Shown piece by piece: positions 47,642 to 55,563 of a stretch of DNA of 64,000 nt. The position numbers and the translations under genes are program-made. The stretch covers positions 248,001-312,000 of the forward strand of contig CANKZM010000001.1 in the NCBI GenBank assembly GCA_947488305.1. The letters are read 5' to 3'. Each line of letters begins with the position of its first letter. The first letter of the stretch is position 1. The notes under the pieces are model-generated. The model was given only the letters and a program-made list of their open reading frames with translations. It ran no database searches and had not been told where the DNA came from. This DNA comes from an uncultured Roseobacter sp. GTDB taxonomy: Bacteria > Pseudomonadota > Alphaproteobacteria > Rhodobacterales > Rhodobacteraceae.

Positions 47642-48474
47642 CAGGCCCCCTTTGTCGCTACGGTGAGTGCGGCCGGTGTCAAAGGCATCAGCGGCGGCCC
47701 CGAAGGCGCGCCCGGTGCCGTGCAGTTGTGGGTGTGGGCGTTGAAGATCGACATGAAGCTCTGGCCTTTGACCAGCGGTTCTGCTCCTCCAGTGCCGATA
47801 GTGACCTGACTGGATGTGATCTTGACGCTGGCGGATGATGTCACTTCGACGCCACCGCCGGCCATCGATATGCTGTTGCCGTTCACATCCTTGGCGTCGA
47901 TCCCTGAAGACGACATTTCCAGACTGTTTCCGTTCGCATCTTCGATCAGCAGGGTGCCGCCTGCCGCATCTATTGTCACGGTTGCACCATCGCTGCCCGT
48001 CAACGCGATCGAACCCTCATGGTCCATTTCGACGGTGGCTTCTTTGGCGCTCTTCAAGGTGATTTTCTCGTCACCATCGGCATCTTCCATCGACAGGAAA
48101 TGACCGCTTTCAGTTTTGAAAATCTTGGTAGTGGGGGCTGTGCTGTCTGCGCGATCTCCGGGCACTTCATCCTCGACGCGCCAGAACGAACCTGTCCAGA
48201 TTGGTGACGAGATATCGCCCTCGAGAAATTCAACCAGCACCTGGGCATCAACGGGCGGAACGGCAAACCACCCAAAATCGCTGCCCCCTCCGTAAGGAAA
48301 ACAGGGGAGCGCCCAGACCGATGTCTCCGCGCCAAGGACGGATGGGATTGTCAAACGCAGGCGACCACGCCGCTCCGGGTCCTCATTGTCCACGACGAAG
48401 GCACGGAACTTGCCGAAATAGCTCTTGTCCTGTCGCCGGACGATATCTTCCAGAAGCCTTAGGTCATCCGCCAT
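47641..48474 (-). CDS. Phage baseplate assembly protein V/spike (gpV, VgrG-like)
   Basis: 'YFGKFRAFVVDNEDPERRGRLRLTIPSVLG', beta-helical C-terminus 'VEMDHEGSIALTGSDGATVTIDAAGGTLLIEDANGNSLEMSSSGIDAKDVNGNSISM'. Confidence 0.92.
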   Translation of the reverse strand: MADDLRLLEDIVRRQDKSYFGKFRAFVVDNEDPERRGRLRLTIPSVLGAETSVWALPCFPYGGGSDFGWFAVPPVDAQVLVEFLEGDISSPIWTGSFWRVEDEVPGDRADSTAPTTKIFKTESGHFLSMEDADGDEKITLKSAKEATVEMDHEGSIALTGSDGATVTIDAAGGTLLIEDANGNSLEMSSSGIDAKDVNGNSISMAGGGVEVTSSASVKITSSQVTIGTGGAEPLVKGQSFMSIFNAHTHNCTAPGAPSGPPLMPLTPAALTVATKGA

Positions 48475-48477
48475 CTG

Positions 48478-49662
48478 TCATCCTCCAAACAACCCGCTCA
48501 ACGCGCTGCCGATATTTGCAAGCGGTCCGTTAGACCCCGGCACGAAACCTGTTTGTTCGCCGGTTGCATTGCGCATCAGTTCCAGCGTCTGGCGGTAGCC
48601 CTCTTCCGTGAACCGGTGCGTGATCTTGTCCGTGTAGTAGACGCCGCCGTACCGCGTGCCGGACCCATCAACGCTGACCATCTGACCGGGCCGAAGCACA
48701 TACCCGTAGAGTGCGCCGTCAATTTCAGCCGTAGCCCGAAGCTTGAACGAGGCGGCATCAGCGACAGCTTGCGCCCTTATGCGCGCACTTTCCGGGCTTT
48801 CATCGCCTTCCCGGCTAAGCCTTTGCACAAACTGTTGTGTGATCCCGCGACCTTCTGCATCAGCAACCGTCTCGCCCAAGGCGGGTTGCTGGGCGGTTAC
48901 GGTCTCCATCTCAGGCGTCGAGCCTTCTTGAGGCGGGGCAGTTTCGAACGTAACGGCATCCGGCTTCAACCCGTCGTCGTCCACGGCAAATGAGAGACAA
49001 TTGGTGGATCGTCCAGCGTAGACCATGAGGGGCGGCATGATCTCGCCCTCAAGGCGATAAGGGCCAAAATACACTTTCCCGGGTGAAAACAGGAGTTCAT
49101 AGCCGTTTGCTTCCGCTCGTGTTCGCATGAATTTGAGCGCTGTCGCATCCTGCTGCAGTGCATCTGAAGTCTGACCCTCTGCGCTGTCACCATCCAGGGC
49201 GACGGCGGTGTCTGACACAAGCGCGTCGACGATCCCGAAATCCGTAATTGGCGCGTCCTCGCCCCAAGTGCGCCGCTGGTGGTCGCGGTCAAGCAGGGCG
49301 CTCTCGTCAAGAACAGAGATTTCGACGGTAACCTCCCCGCCAGAGGCCGGAAAACTTGGTTTCAACGCCACAATGAACCCGCGCAGTATTTCGACCGGGT
49401 CGCCAGCAAAGTCGGCATATAATCGGATGGGTTGCCAGCGCTCGAACAGGCCGGAGTCTGACACCAAATAACTGCCATCTTCGATGCGCCGATCTTCAAA
49501 TACCAGCGTCGCGGCGGCAGCTTCGGCACGGCTGGTGATGATCTCAACGGATTTCACCATGGCATTAAGTGTGCCGAGCCCTTCGCGGCCTTCGCCGACC
49601 TCTATCAGACAGGCGGCGGGATCACGTGTGCCCGGATCCAGCAGATTTGCAAGTATGCTCAT
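48478..49662 (-). CDS. Phage late-control gene D/hub-like protein
   Basis: 'VYFGPYRLEGEIMPPLMVYAGRSTNCLSF', 'GYVLRPGQMVSVDGSGTRYGGVYYTDKITHRFTEEGYRQTLELMRNA'. ATG 49662 overlaps the preceding stop. Confidence 0.85.
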   Translation of the reverse strand: MSILANLLDPGTRDPAACLIEVGEGREGLGTLNAMVKSVEIITSRAEAAAATLVFEDRRIEDGSYLVSDSGLFERWQPIRLYADFAGDPVEILRGFIVALKPSFPASGGEVTVEISVLDESALLDRDHQRRTWGEDAPITDFGIVDALVSDTAVALDGDSAEGQTSDALQQDATALKFMRTRAEANGYELLFSPGKVYFGPYRLEGEIMPPLMVYAGRSTNCLSFAVDDDGLKPDAVTFETAPPQEGSTPEMETVTAQQPALGETVADAEGRGITQQFVQRLSREGDESPESARIRAQAVADAASFKLRATAEIDGALYGYVLRPGQMVSVDGSGTRYGGVYYTDKITHRFTEEGYRQTLELMRNATGEQTGFVPGSNGPLANIGSALSGLFGG

Positions 49663-49976
49663 GAGCTGTCTTCCTCTCGGCGGGGCACCAGCAGGACAGC
49701 GCCGAGTTTTTCGCGGCCGTTCTCTGCGTTTGGCTCCGGTGTCCACAGCAGGTCATCCGCATGCAGCGCTTGCGGGTTTGCTTCCGCTAGTCGCACCCAG
49801 TGGCGCGGGTTCCGGTAATAATCCTGCGAGAGCTGATCGAGTCGTTCCTTCAGAGAAACCTCATGCTCCAAAACAGGTGTTGCCTGCTGGATGAGGCGGG
49901 GCTGGACACCTTGGAAGTCCGACATCTCGTCAAATCGGGGTAGCGTGCCGTATCGGGAACCTTTGAGGAATGCCAT
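49659..49976 (-). CDS. LysM-like tail/baseplate protein (Afp7-like)
   Basis: 'LKERLDQLSQDYYRNPRHWVRLAEANPQALHADDLLWTPEPNA' LysM-like; syntenic position between hub and upstream tail protein. Confidence 0.7.
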   Translation of the reverse strand: MAFLKGSRYGTLPRFDEMSDFQGVQPRLIQQATPVLEHEVSLKERLDQLSQDYYRNPRHWVRLAEANPQALHADDLLWTPEPNAENGREKLGAVLLVPRREEDSS

Positions 49977-49978
49977 GA

Positions 49979-50614
49979 TCAGAACGCTCCAAAGCCAGTG
50001 GCCGCATTAAGCGCCGACATCGCTGTTTGGCGTATTTTGTCGGCGGTGTAGAATGGGTTGGCGCTTTCAATCACTTGCATCGAAAGCTGCATTTCCGCGC
50101 GGTAAGGCGACAAATTGGGAAGATGCAGAACCTCTTTTTGCGCCACGCCGGTCAGGAAGACCGGCAGGTTCTGCAACCCCCAGTGAAAGATCAGTACCGA
50201 GGCCGTTTCATCCCGTTCAAATGCCCGCGCGCCGCCGCCGGGGGTCAGGCTGGCCAGGGTCCGAACGCCCAAGGGCCCTTGAACTTTTGGTTCCAGCATC
50301 GACCGCAAGGTGTCGATCTGAGGTTGCACGCCGAAACTATTCGCTATCGGGTTGCCATCGTTCATGTCGTCTGTGGCATCCAGCAGAATATCGATGGAGA
50401 AGGTCTCTGCCTGCATTTCCACGCCCTGCGCGACACGCGGCGTCTCCAGCGGTGACGTGAAGTCGTAGCCACCTCTGCTCCCGGGTGCGTCGCCGGTCTT
50501 TATGGTCATGGTGCGGGTGCGCGAGATTTGTTGCGGGTTGAAATCAAAAATCAACGCCAGCGGAGGCAGGCTCAATCCATATTCGATCAGTGCGCCGCGT
50601 TGCATGACACTCAT
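49979..50614 (-). CDS. eCIS structural/assembly protein upstream of the LysM gene
   Basis: 'LIEYGLSLPPLALIFDFNPQQISRTRTMTIKTGDAPGSRGGYDF'; ATGA overlap with the upstream gene. Confidence 0.6.
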   Translation of the reverse strand: MSVMQRGALIEYGLSLPPLALIFDFNPQQISRTRTMTIKTGDAPGSRGGYDFTSPLETPRVAQGVEMQAETFSIDILLDATDDMNDGNPIANSFGVQPQIDTLRSMLEPKVQGPLGVRTLASLTPGGGARAFERDETASVLIFHWGLQNLPVFLTGVAQKEVLHLPNLSPYRAEMQLSMQVIESANPFYTADKIRQTAMSALNAATGFGAF

Positions 50615-50841
50615 GTCCCACCTCCGTCGCCATCCGGTTTCGCGAGGGTCGCTCTGGCCGCTTGCAATCCTATCTGCGCCGAGGTTTGGCCGGTATCGTG
50701 AAGGCGGATAATGGCATTTGGCACATGTTGTTGGTCGTAACTCGCATCGACAAACCGCTCAGCTATATCGCGCGCAGCGGCGGGACCAAGTTGGGCAAAA
50801 CGAGCCGGTAGAACGAGACGCATTTTTCGGATCCGCTTCAC
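50611..50841 (-). CDS. Small (76-aa) conserved-position eCIS protein
   Basis: GTG start at 50841 overlaps the ATPase stop (GTGA), stop overlaps the next ATG; 'VKRIRKMRLVLPARFAQLGPAAARDIAERFVDASYDQQHVPNAIIRLHD'. Confidence 0.65.
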   Translation of the reverse strand: MKRIRKMRLVLPARFAQLGPAAARDIAERFVDASYDQQHVPNAIIRLHDTGQTSAQIGLQAARATLAKPDGDGGGT

Positions 50842-52229
50842 GCCTGTTCCTCCTTGAGATGGCGGGCCAGATCCCCCAATTCGCTGCTGCGGACCTTGCG
50901 TGCCTCCTTGTTCAGTTCCCGCCAGGCCGCCTGGGCGACATGTTGTGGCCCGAGATTGCTGTTCTGATCCGCTGCCAATACGGCGGCATAGATTGCGGCG
51001 TTGTGAATGGCCCCGCCTGAAAGAGGAATCGCGGCTCCCAGTTCGGTAGAATCCAGCGTCTCTTCGCGTGGAATATTTTGGGGCAATAGTCTGTCCCAAA
51101 GCTTGCCGCGTAACGCTGCATCGGGGCCCGGAAAATCCACGACAACCTGAAAGCGTCTGACAAAGGCGGTATCGATGTTGCGGCGGAGGTTACTGGTCAA
51201 GACAACCGGCCCGTCGTGCCTTTCAAAACGCGACAGCATGTGACTGACTTCAAGATTTGCATATCTGTCGCGGGCCTCCGAAACCTCGCCTCGCCGGCCC
51301 ATAAGCCCATCGGCTTCGTCGATCTGCAAAACGGCCTGTGTCCCATGTAAAGAATCCAATAGGGCGTTCAGGTTCTTTTCCGTTTCACCAACGTATTTTG
51401 AGACGATCCGTCCGAGATCGAGGCGGTAAAGAACCCAAGGGTTCCTAGTCAGGTTCTCCAGCTCTCGGGTCAGAACCTTGACAGCAAAAGATTTTCCGAC
51501 GCCCGATGCGCCCGCGAAAAGTGCCATCGGGCCGCTGATGCGGCGGCCTTTCCAATCGCCGAAAATCTTGTCTTTGTGCGCGATCCAGGCGGCCAACTCC
51601 CGCAGCCGCTGAAGCGTATTCTCGGGCAGAACGAGACCCTCCCATCCAGGGCCGAGCGGTACCTGATCCGCCCCCGGGGGTGGTCCAAGCGTCGCACTGC
51701 GCCCAAGCAGAGCAGAGATCAGCCCTGGCCCCGGGCGCAGGCAAAGGTATTCGCCCTGGCGTTCGAGGACGACCAGCCCGTGCCTGATCAGTGGTGCTGT
51801 TGGCGCGAAACGGTCCGCAAGCAGGGCCATGTCGTCGGCGCTGTCCAGCATCAGGATTTCCTGTATCAATGGCAGCGAGGGGGCAGGGGTTGCTACATAG
51901 GGTTGCAACGCGTCCAGTCGCGGCGCCATCATGGGCATCGCTTCCGGGAGAAGAGCCAAGGCCATCAGGTCCAAATCGAATGACTTGAGCTCCGAAAGCT
52001 GATCTTGGTCGACCAGTTGAGATAATCCGGCCCAAGCTCCGGCAGCGCGCCTTTGGGTGACATCCTCTTGCAGCTTCGCGAATTTCTCTTCGATGTCTTT
52101 TGCGGGTTCATCTGCCCGACGCAGCGTCTCGACAAGATGCAACAACGCGTCGAGCCGTTGCCATTCTGCATCCAGACCGGGTCTCGGAACTTCTGCTTGG
52201 TCTAGAATTGGCGCACCGTCATCCATCAT
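50838..52229 (-). CDS. AAA+ ATPase of the contractile injection system (Afp15-like)
   Basis: Walker A 'LFAGASGVGKSFAVKVL', Walker B 'AVLQIDEADGLMGRRGEV', 'GPVVLTSNLRRNIDTAFVRRFQVVVDFPGP'. Confidence 0.9.
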   Translation of the reverse strand: MMDDGAPILDQAEVPRPGLDAEWQRLDALLHLVETLRRADEPAKDIEEKFAKLQEDVTQRRAAGAWAGLSQLVDQDQLSELKSFDLDLMALALLPEAMPMMAPRLDALQPYVATPAPSLPLIQEILMLDSADDMALLADRFAPTAPLIRHGLVVLERQGEYLCLRPGPGLISALLGRSATLGPPPGADQVPLGPGWEGLVLPENTLQRLRELAAWIAHKDKIFGDWKGRRISGPMALFAGASGVGKSFAVKVLTRELENLTRNPWVLYRLDLGRIVSKYVGETEKNLNALLDSLHGTQAVLQIDEADGLMGRRGEVSEARDRYANLEVSHMLSRFERHDGPVVLTSNLRRNIDTAFVRRFQVVVDFPGPDAALRGKLWDRLLPQNIPREETLDSTELGAAIPLSGGAIHNAAIYAAVLAADQNSNLGPQHVAQAAWRELNKEARKVRSSELGDLARHLKEEQA

Positions 52230-53257
52230 GGCGTTTGCTCCACGGTAAGGGTGATCGTGCTGCCGACGCGGTCGAGCGCAAGATCGCCTCCGGTGGCAGT
52301 CCCGCCTCTGACGGAGATAACGATCTCCGTTGTATTCGCAGGGATTTCGAGCGTGTGGTCGAAATCGCTGCTGATGTCGTCCAGCGACACCGCATTGATG
52401 GCCCGCCGCGACGTGGTCGCAGCCAATTCCAGCCCCGCTTCGTCGCGGTAACTGGTTGTAATAACTGCGCGAAAACCCGTTGGTCCGGCCAGCCGCAGAG
52501 CGATGCTGGTTACGTCACTCGCTACATTTAGATCGGACAGCAGCGCGCCGTCTCTGCGGGCAAGGAGTGTGGGCAGGTGTTCGGGACCATCCCATTGCTG
52601 TTGTTCATCCTGCCGGAGGTGCGGAAAGGCAGTGAAATCAGTTTCAAATCCGGTGAATGCTTCGTCCTTGCGGTCCATGTCAGCGGCAACCTGAGCCATT
52701 GCGGAGCGGACCGGCGTCGCAGGTTGCGCTTGCTCCAGAGGATCAACGGGTACCAGCGAGAACTCAAACACAGCGGAAAGCCGATACCCGATTGCGCTGT
52801 TTTGTGTGGTCCAGATATGGTTCAGCTCTTCCATTTCCGGAGCTTGCGGGATGGCATGCAGCCGGTACGCGGTTCCAGCGTTTCCATCTTGCGCATGCAT
52901 CACATCGGTAACGGGGTTTTCGTGAAAGTACCGCAACACGTCGGTCAATATCTGAAGGTCAACGTAGTCGTTCGCGTCTGCTCCTTCATCACCGTCGCCA
53001 TCGCCGTTTGCCACGTCTCGCCGTGCAAAAGGTGTCAACAACGCAAAAATTCGAAGAAAGAACGGCTCATTTGAAGCCTGCGCGGCGTGTACTGTCGAAG
53101 GTGCCACGCGGTACAGGAAGATATTGAGAAAGTCGTTGTCCGTATTTGATTTCGTCATTTCAGCCGTAGCCGAAGGTGTATCGACGACAACGTGCACGGG
53201 TTTGAGGACGTTCTCCAAGGCTTCGGAAAGGCTATGTGCCGCGATTGCCAGTGACAT
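52226..53257 (-). CDS. DUF4255 (Pvc16/Afp16-like) protein
   Basis: 'MSLAIAAHSLSEALENVL...FLNIFLYRVAPSTVHAA', 'LHAIPQAPEMEELNHIW...LSAVFEFSLVPVDP'. Confidence 0.85.
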   Translation of the reverse strand: MSLAIAAHSLSEALENVLKPVHVVVDTPSATAEMTKSNTDNDFLNIFLYRVAPSTVHAAQASNEPFFLRIFALLTPFARRDVANGDGDGDEGADANDYVDLQILTDVLRYFHENPVTDVMHAQDGNAGTAYRLHAIPQAPEMEELNHIWTTQNSAIGYRLSAVFEFSLVPVDPLEQAQPATPVRSAMAQVAADMDRKDEAFTGFETDFTAFPHLRQDEQQQWDGPEHLPTLLARRDGALLSDLNVASDVTSIALRLAGPTGFRAVITTSYRDEAGLELAATTSRRAINAVSLDDISSDFDHTLEIPANTTEIVISVRGGTATGGDLALDRVGSTITLTVEQTP

Positions 53258-53260
53258 TTT

Positions 53261-54211
53261 TCACCTCCTCAACCAGCGACGGGACAACAGGGCACTTGCA
53301 CTGCCTCCATTCGGGCGCGCGTTTGTCCGAGGTGTGGTCGGATCACCGATCACAACGTCAATCTGATCGATCACAACCCGAGGCCGTTCTGGTGCCGGTT
53401 TCCGGTCTGTTGCGACGGGTATCGAAGGTGGGATGACCGGCTGTGAGATTGGCGATTCAACGTGCTTGACGACAGTTTCTATCTCGCCCCTTGGTCCGGT
53501 TTCCAGCGCTAGGCCGTCCTGCCGTGTCGGGGTATACGTTTCCGTCCCGGGGCGTGTGTTCGCTGGCACATAAGTGTTTTCGACGGTTGTTGCGACCGTA
53601 TGAGCATCGGGAAACTGTGATTCTTGTCCCTTTGCCGAGGTTTGCGAAGCGACCTCAGCGAGAATTGAGGCAGTGGGCGGTGCTGCATTCTGCACTGACC
53701 GGTCTGCGGCGGGTGTTTCCATCCGGGCTGGCTGCACAATTTCTTCATCGGCGGGCGGATCCGCCTGGGCGCGCTTAACTTCGTTCGGTGAAGGCGCGGG
53801 GCTGGCTGTGATGCCGGTCGTGTCAGAGCGCTGCAACTGTGCTGTCTGACGCATTGCAGTAGCGCTCGGATCAGGAAGGGCGACGGCCCGTTGAAGCTCT
53901 TCCTCTTCTTGTTCCTCCTGCCGGTTCACGACTGCGCCATCCCTTTTTAGCTGCGCGGACGGCGGCTTAATCTTGGATTGAACTTCAGGCTCATCCGATG
54001 CCTCACTTTCGCGGAACACGGGTGCTGCCGTGCGTTTGGGCTGAACAGAAGGCTGAGCCAAAGGTGCTGGTTCGTCGATTTCATTTTCTGGTTCGGACAA
54101 CTCAGCGCGGCGCACCCCGAAAGCGGAGCCGGTGCCGCGGTCTTTGGGCACAACAAGTGGTGCATCGGCGATCGCGACTGAACGAGACAAAAGGCGTGAC
54201 CTGAGGCTCAT
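53261..54211 (-). CDS. Low-complexity/disordered eCIS protein of unknown function
   Basis: Pro/Glu/Gln/Ala-rich middle, C-terminal 'RPRVVIDQIDVVIGDPTTPR...SRRWLRR'; coupled start/stop with neighbours. Confidence 0.6.
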   Translation of the reverse strand: MSLRSRLLSRSVAIADAPLVVPKDRGTGSAFGVRRAELSEPENEIDEPAPLAQPSVQPKRTAAPVFRESEASDEPEVQSKIKPPSAQLKRDGAVVNRQEEQEEEELQRAVALPDPSATAMRQTAQLQRSDTTGITASPAPSPNEVKRAQADPPADEEIVQPARMETPAADRSVQNAAPPTASILAEVASQTSAKGQESQFPDAHTVATTVENTYVPANTRPGTETYTPTRQDGLALETGPRGEIETVVKHVESPISQPVIPPSIPVATDRKPAPERPRVVIDQIDVVIGDPTTPRTNARPNGGSASALLSRRWLRR

Positions 54212-54999
54212 GCGGCACCTGTTGAAGCTGAAACCATCTTCACATACGTCAGCCTGCGCTGTGTCGGCATGGCAAGTACCTCGGCTTCGGACCAGTGGTA
54301 AGCTGATGACAACCGATGCACGTCCTGCAGGACCCGCATTGGGGCAGGAAAGGCATAGGACAAAGGTTCAATGCGGGCAGTCACTTCGCTGCCGCAATCA
54401 GGACAAGTGCTGCCGATGGTATCGGCGGGTTCTGGCGTTGCCTCATCAAGCGCGTTGTCGATCTCATCCAATTCCTCGGATGAAAGGACTGCGAGCTGGG
54501 TTGCTGTCTCGGGCGTCACGGCACAGTCCTGCAGAAACGCCAGCGTTGACATCACTGGATGCCGTGCCAGTTTTTCTTCCGTTGCGCCGTTTGGGACTGC
54601 AAGATCAAAGGCGCTCAGGTCTGTTTCGACGCGAACGACCGGGAAACCGTCTGGAATACCGGCGCGTGGCAGATCTGCAAGATCAAATGAAATGTCGAAA
54701 CGGTTTGTGCAAGTTGGACATTGTACCTCATGCCAGTCTTGCGTTGGACGACACTGCGCCGCGACCTGTTGCAAAATCCACTCGCGGGTGCCAACAGAGA
54801 GGCTCCGAACAACCCCAAGTGTGGCATCCAACCCGTCTATTCTGGCCAGACAATGTGCCAAAATTGCGCTGACCTTCTCCGGACGTGTCAGGGAACTGGT
54901 GGCCGTTTCAGATACACCCAGTTCCATTCCACCTGTCGCTTGAGCCAGCTCGAAGGATGGCCAGACCGACGGGTGAGTTTTTGGGTCGCGCAACGCCAC
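54208..54999 (-). CDS. Zinc-ribbon-containing putative baseplate-assembly protein
   Basis: Two CxxC pairs 'CPTCTNRFDISFDL' and 'CPDCGSEVTARIEP'; between tube and disordered-protein genes. Confidence 0.55.
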   Translation of the reverse strand: MALRDPKTHPSVWPSFELAQATGGMELGVSETATSSLTRPEKVSAILAHCLARIDGLDATLGVVRSLSVGTREWILQQVAAQCRPTQDWHEVQCPTCTNRFDISFDLADLPRAGIPDGFPVVRVETDLSAFDLAVPNGATEEKLARHPVMSTLAFLQDCAVTPETATQLAVLSSEELDEIDNALDEATPEPADTIGSTCPDCGSEVTARIEPLSYAFPAPMRVLQDVHRLSSAYHWSEAEVLAMPTQRRLTYVKMVSASTGAA

Positions 55000-55014
55000 G
55001 AAAATCTCCTGGAT

Positions 55015-55527
55015 TTATGCTTCAGCGGGTTCGGCGACGGCCTCATCCCGGACGAACCCTTCATGCTGGATCGTGATCGATTGGATGCCGACGGTGTTCA
55101 TGTTGTTTGCGTCGAACTCCGGCAAGGCCTGAAATTCACTTACCCATGCCCGTTTCAACTGATAGCTGATGGCAGGCACGCCTTGCAGGTTCATGACGTT
55201 GATGACCACTCCACGGCGGTAGTCCCGCAAGCTCATACCGCCGTCGCCATCCGCGACGTTATTGACCGCGTTTGCCCATTCTTCGAAAACCTTGTCGTGG
55301 CTCAGACCCTGTTCCAGCGTTACCGCTTCGAAACTGCTGCCGCCGGGCATGACCCGCTGGTGCGAGGGGTCCCCGGCAGATCGCCATTTCACCGCTTCGG
55401 TTGTTCGTTTCAAAGCACCCATCTTGGACAGGCCTGCCACGACGCTCTGGCCGATGACGACCTGAAACTTGAAGGTGCGATAGGGGTCGTATCTGTGGGG
55501 GTTATTTGGGAACGTCGGCGCTGCCAT
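55015..55527 (-). CDS. Tail tube protein (gp19/Afp1-like)
   Basis: 'NNPHRYDPYRTFKFQVVIGQSVVAGLSKMGALKRTTEAVKWRSAGDPSHQRVMPGGSSFEAVTLEQGLSHDKVFEEWANAVNN'. Confidence 0.92.
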   Translation of the reverse strand: MAAPTFPNNPHRYDPYRTFKFQVVIGQSVVAGLSKMGALKRTTEAVKWRSAGDPSHQRVMPGGSSFEAVTLEQGLSHDKVFEEWANAVNNVADGDGGMSLRDYRRGVVINVMNLQGVPAISYQLKRAWVSEFQALPEFDANNMNTVGIQSITIQHEGFVRDEAVAEPAEA

Positions 55528-55563
55528 CGCTTATTTCTCCTGTGATCAGAGGGACCGGGCCGT

